Below are positions 62,868 to 64,000 of a stretch of DNA of 64,000 nt, in pieces. Numbering within the stretch: the stretch's first letter is position 1; each line of letters opens with the position of its first letter. The translations under genes were made by a program, and so were the position numbers. Origin of the DNA: Muraenolepis orangiensis (lineage: Eukaryota > Chordata > Actinopteri > Gadiformes > Muraenolepididae); assembly GCA_027704905.1 (NCBI GenBank), contig CM050999.1, positions 233,037-297,036 on the forward strand, in the 5' to 3' direction. The notes beneath the pieces are model-generated. The model was not told the origin of the DNA and ran no database searches. It was given only the letters and a program-made list of their open reading frames with translations.

Positions 62868-63845
62868 AATGCCTCGTTTCCACCAAGCTGTTTTGAGAGC
62901 CGGTTCGGAGATCGCGCGTCATCGCGAACCAGTTCTTTGGGTTTCCACCGCAATGGAGCCACTTTCTGGCTCCGTTAAGTGGTTCGTTTGCGGCTCCACT
63001 TCGAAGCTGGGCTGGCCAGCCGGCTCCACTACGTCAGGGGCTGGGGGCGGGGCTTATCGGGGCTGGGGGCGGGGCTTATCGGACAAACTCAAAACAAACT
63101 CAAAGTTTTTTTCCGCCATCTTTAAAATCATTCTCTGTGGACGTGAAGGTGACAGTGGTCCGTGGACGAGACAAACTGCATTTGTTTGCGTTGTTGTCCT
63201 CGGCAGAAGGTCACAATAAACTAGAGGAGCTTCTAGAACAAACCGCTATTAGAAAAACTACAGCGTGAGATGTCTTCAGCGGGGGACAGGACCGAGGAGC
63301 TAATCGATAACAAACTGGACGATACGAGGAGCTAATCGATAACCAACTGGACGATACGAGGGGCTAATCGATAACAAACTGATGATCCGCTGCTGTCACT
63401 CTGGTCCTGGTAAGTTTTACTTTATAAATCTTTCCCGTGTTGCCAACCAGGTTTGTATTGATAATCTGTTTAGCGAGCTGCTCATTATCACATCAATGTT
63501 ATGTTCCTATCATCACAAATGAGGAGCTATGATTGCTAGGCTTCTGTTAGCCGATATTAACCTTGATAACGTCAGGATGCTACTTTCTAAAAACAGTAAA
63601 GTGTAATGGAGTCATGTTTTAATTCACTTTTCTCTTGTTTTAGTTGTTTATGGAGTCGTCTTCCCTGGACGATGCGATGCGGAGCTACCGCCCCCACTGG
63701 GCTGCAGCTCACAGGAGCCCCTCAGCCCCTCGGAGCTTTATTAACATGGATTTATTACACTGCACTCTATACTTTTACATTTTGTGATTACTGTATATTG
63801 TGTATTTAATGTTTTTTGTTTTTTTTAAATAAAACATTTCTATTT
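62868..63845 (+). other. Transposon-like transcription unit, possibly Harbinger/MADF type
   Basis: Begins with GCCTCGTTTCCACC shared with 45410. A short frame at 63270 (MSSAGDRTEELIDN) resembles the start of MADF-type proteins and is stopped within a 32-bp tandem repeat (three units, about 63294-63388). A GTAAGT donor at 63410, an acceptor CTTGTTTTAG near 63642 and AATAAA near 63828 suggest a two-exon transcript on the plus strand. No complete protein is encoded. Confidence 0.3.
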
Positions 63846-64000
63846 TTCATACAATGTCCGCTTCATTATGCTTTATCAACCGAGAAACATAATACAAGAT
63901 GACAGTTTTGAAGAAGAAAAGGCAAATGGTCCCTTCTGTTTAAGTACTCTATTAATGCAGCTCTAACGTCAAGTCCATTTTATTAGTATAGTCCTTTATC

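Overview
The window is nuclear DNA from a teleost fish. It is not prokaryotic: coding sequence is split into small exons with GT/AG borders, and the space between is packed with vertebrate transposable elements (hAT, a THAP/SWIM element resembling ISL2EU, Ty3/gypsy, and L2/Rex- and RTE-like LINEs) and long (AC)n, (CT)n, (GATA)n and (CTG)n tracts. A gadid-type genome, known for dense microsatellites, is possible but is only an inference. No tRNA, rRNA or CRISPR locus was found. One gap of exactly 1000 N lies at 1454-2453.

The backbone is a repeatedly duplicated family of immunoglobulin-domain receptor genes, all on the minus strand. A unit reads, from its 5' end: a short exon stub next to (GATA)n, one Ig-domain exon, two Thr/Ser/Pro-rich stalk mini-exons (S2 of 48 bp, S1 of 51-54 bp), an intron holding an 18-bp minisatellite, a 93-bp transmembrane exon, and three tail exons, the last carrying an ITIM-like LMYASI motif. 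The internal exons before the tail are phase 1-1 and the tail is phase 0. Unit D (54.85-59.81 kb) and unit C (31.34-35.50 kb) are open from the Ig exon to a stop codon. Unit B (13.4-15.5 kb) has lost its Ig exon, unit A (2.7-8.5 kb) is a rearranged pseudogene, and an isolated divergent transmembrane exon lies at 21956-22063. No signal-peptide exon was found for any unit.

About 27.9-42.1 kb and 53.85-62.8 kb are two copies of one segmental duplication, each with private insertions. The C copy gained a gag/RT relic (29.7-31.3 kb) and a nearly intact Ty3/gypsy element (36126-40757). The D copy gained a solo LTR (56866-57367) and a TIR element (60912-61978). A second duplicated pair, in inverted orientation, is about 10.3-11.3 kb against 48.96-51.1 kb; it carries fragments of a SWIM-zinc-finger protein, and a hAT element sits in only one copy. 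Because paralogous empty sites lie inside the window, several insertions can be dated relative to each other and their target-site duplications read directly.

Other landmarks are a vasohibin-2-like first coding exon stranded beside an Ig-exon relic (25.5-25.8 kb), a three-level nest of hAT elements (22468-24779), a ZBED5/SCAND3-like hAT transposase pseudogene (46.45-48.1 kb), LINE fragments, a 220-bp foldback (51986-52208), and a sequence at 1-1453 repeated at about 18.8-20.05 kb that ends exactly at the assembly gap. Most remaining sequence is intron-like or repeat-derived with no recognisable gene.
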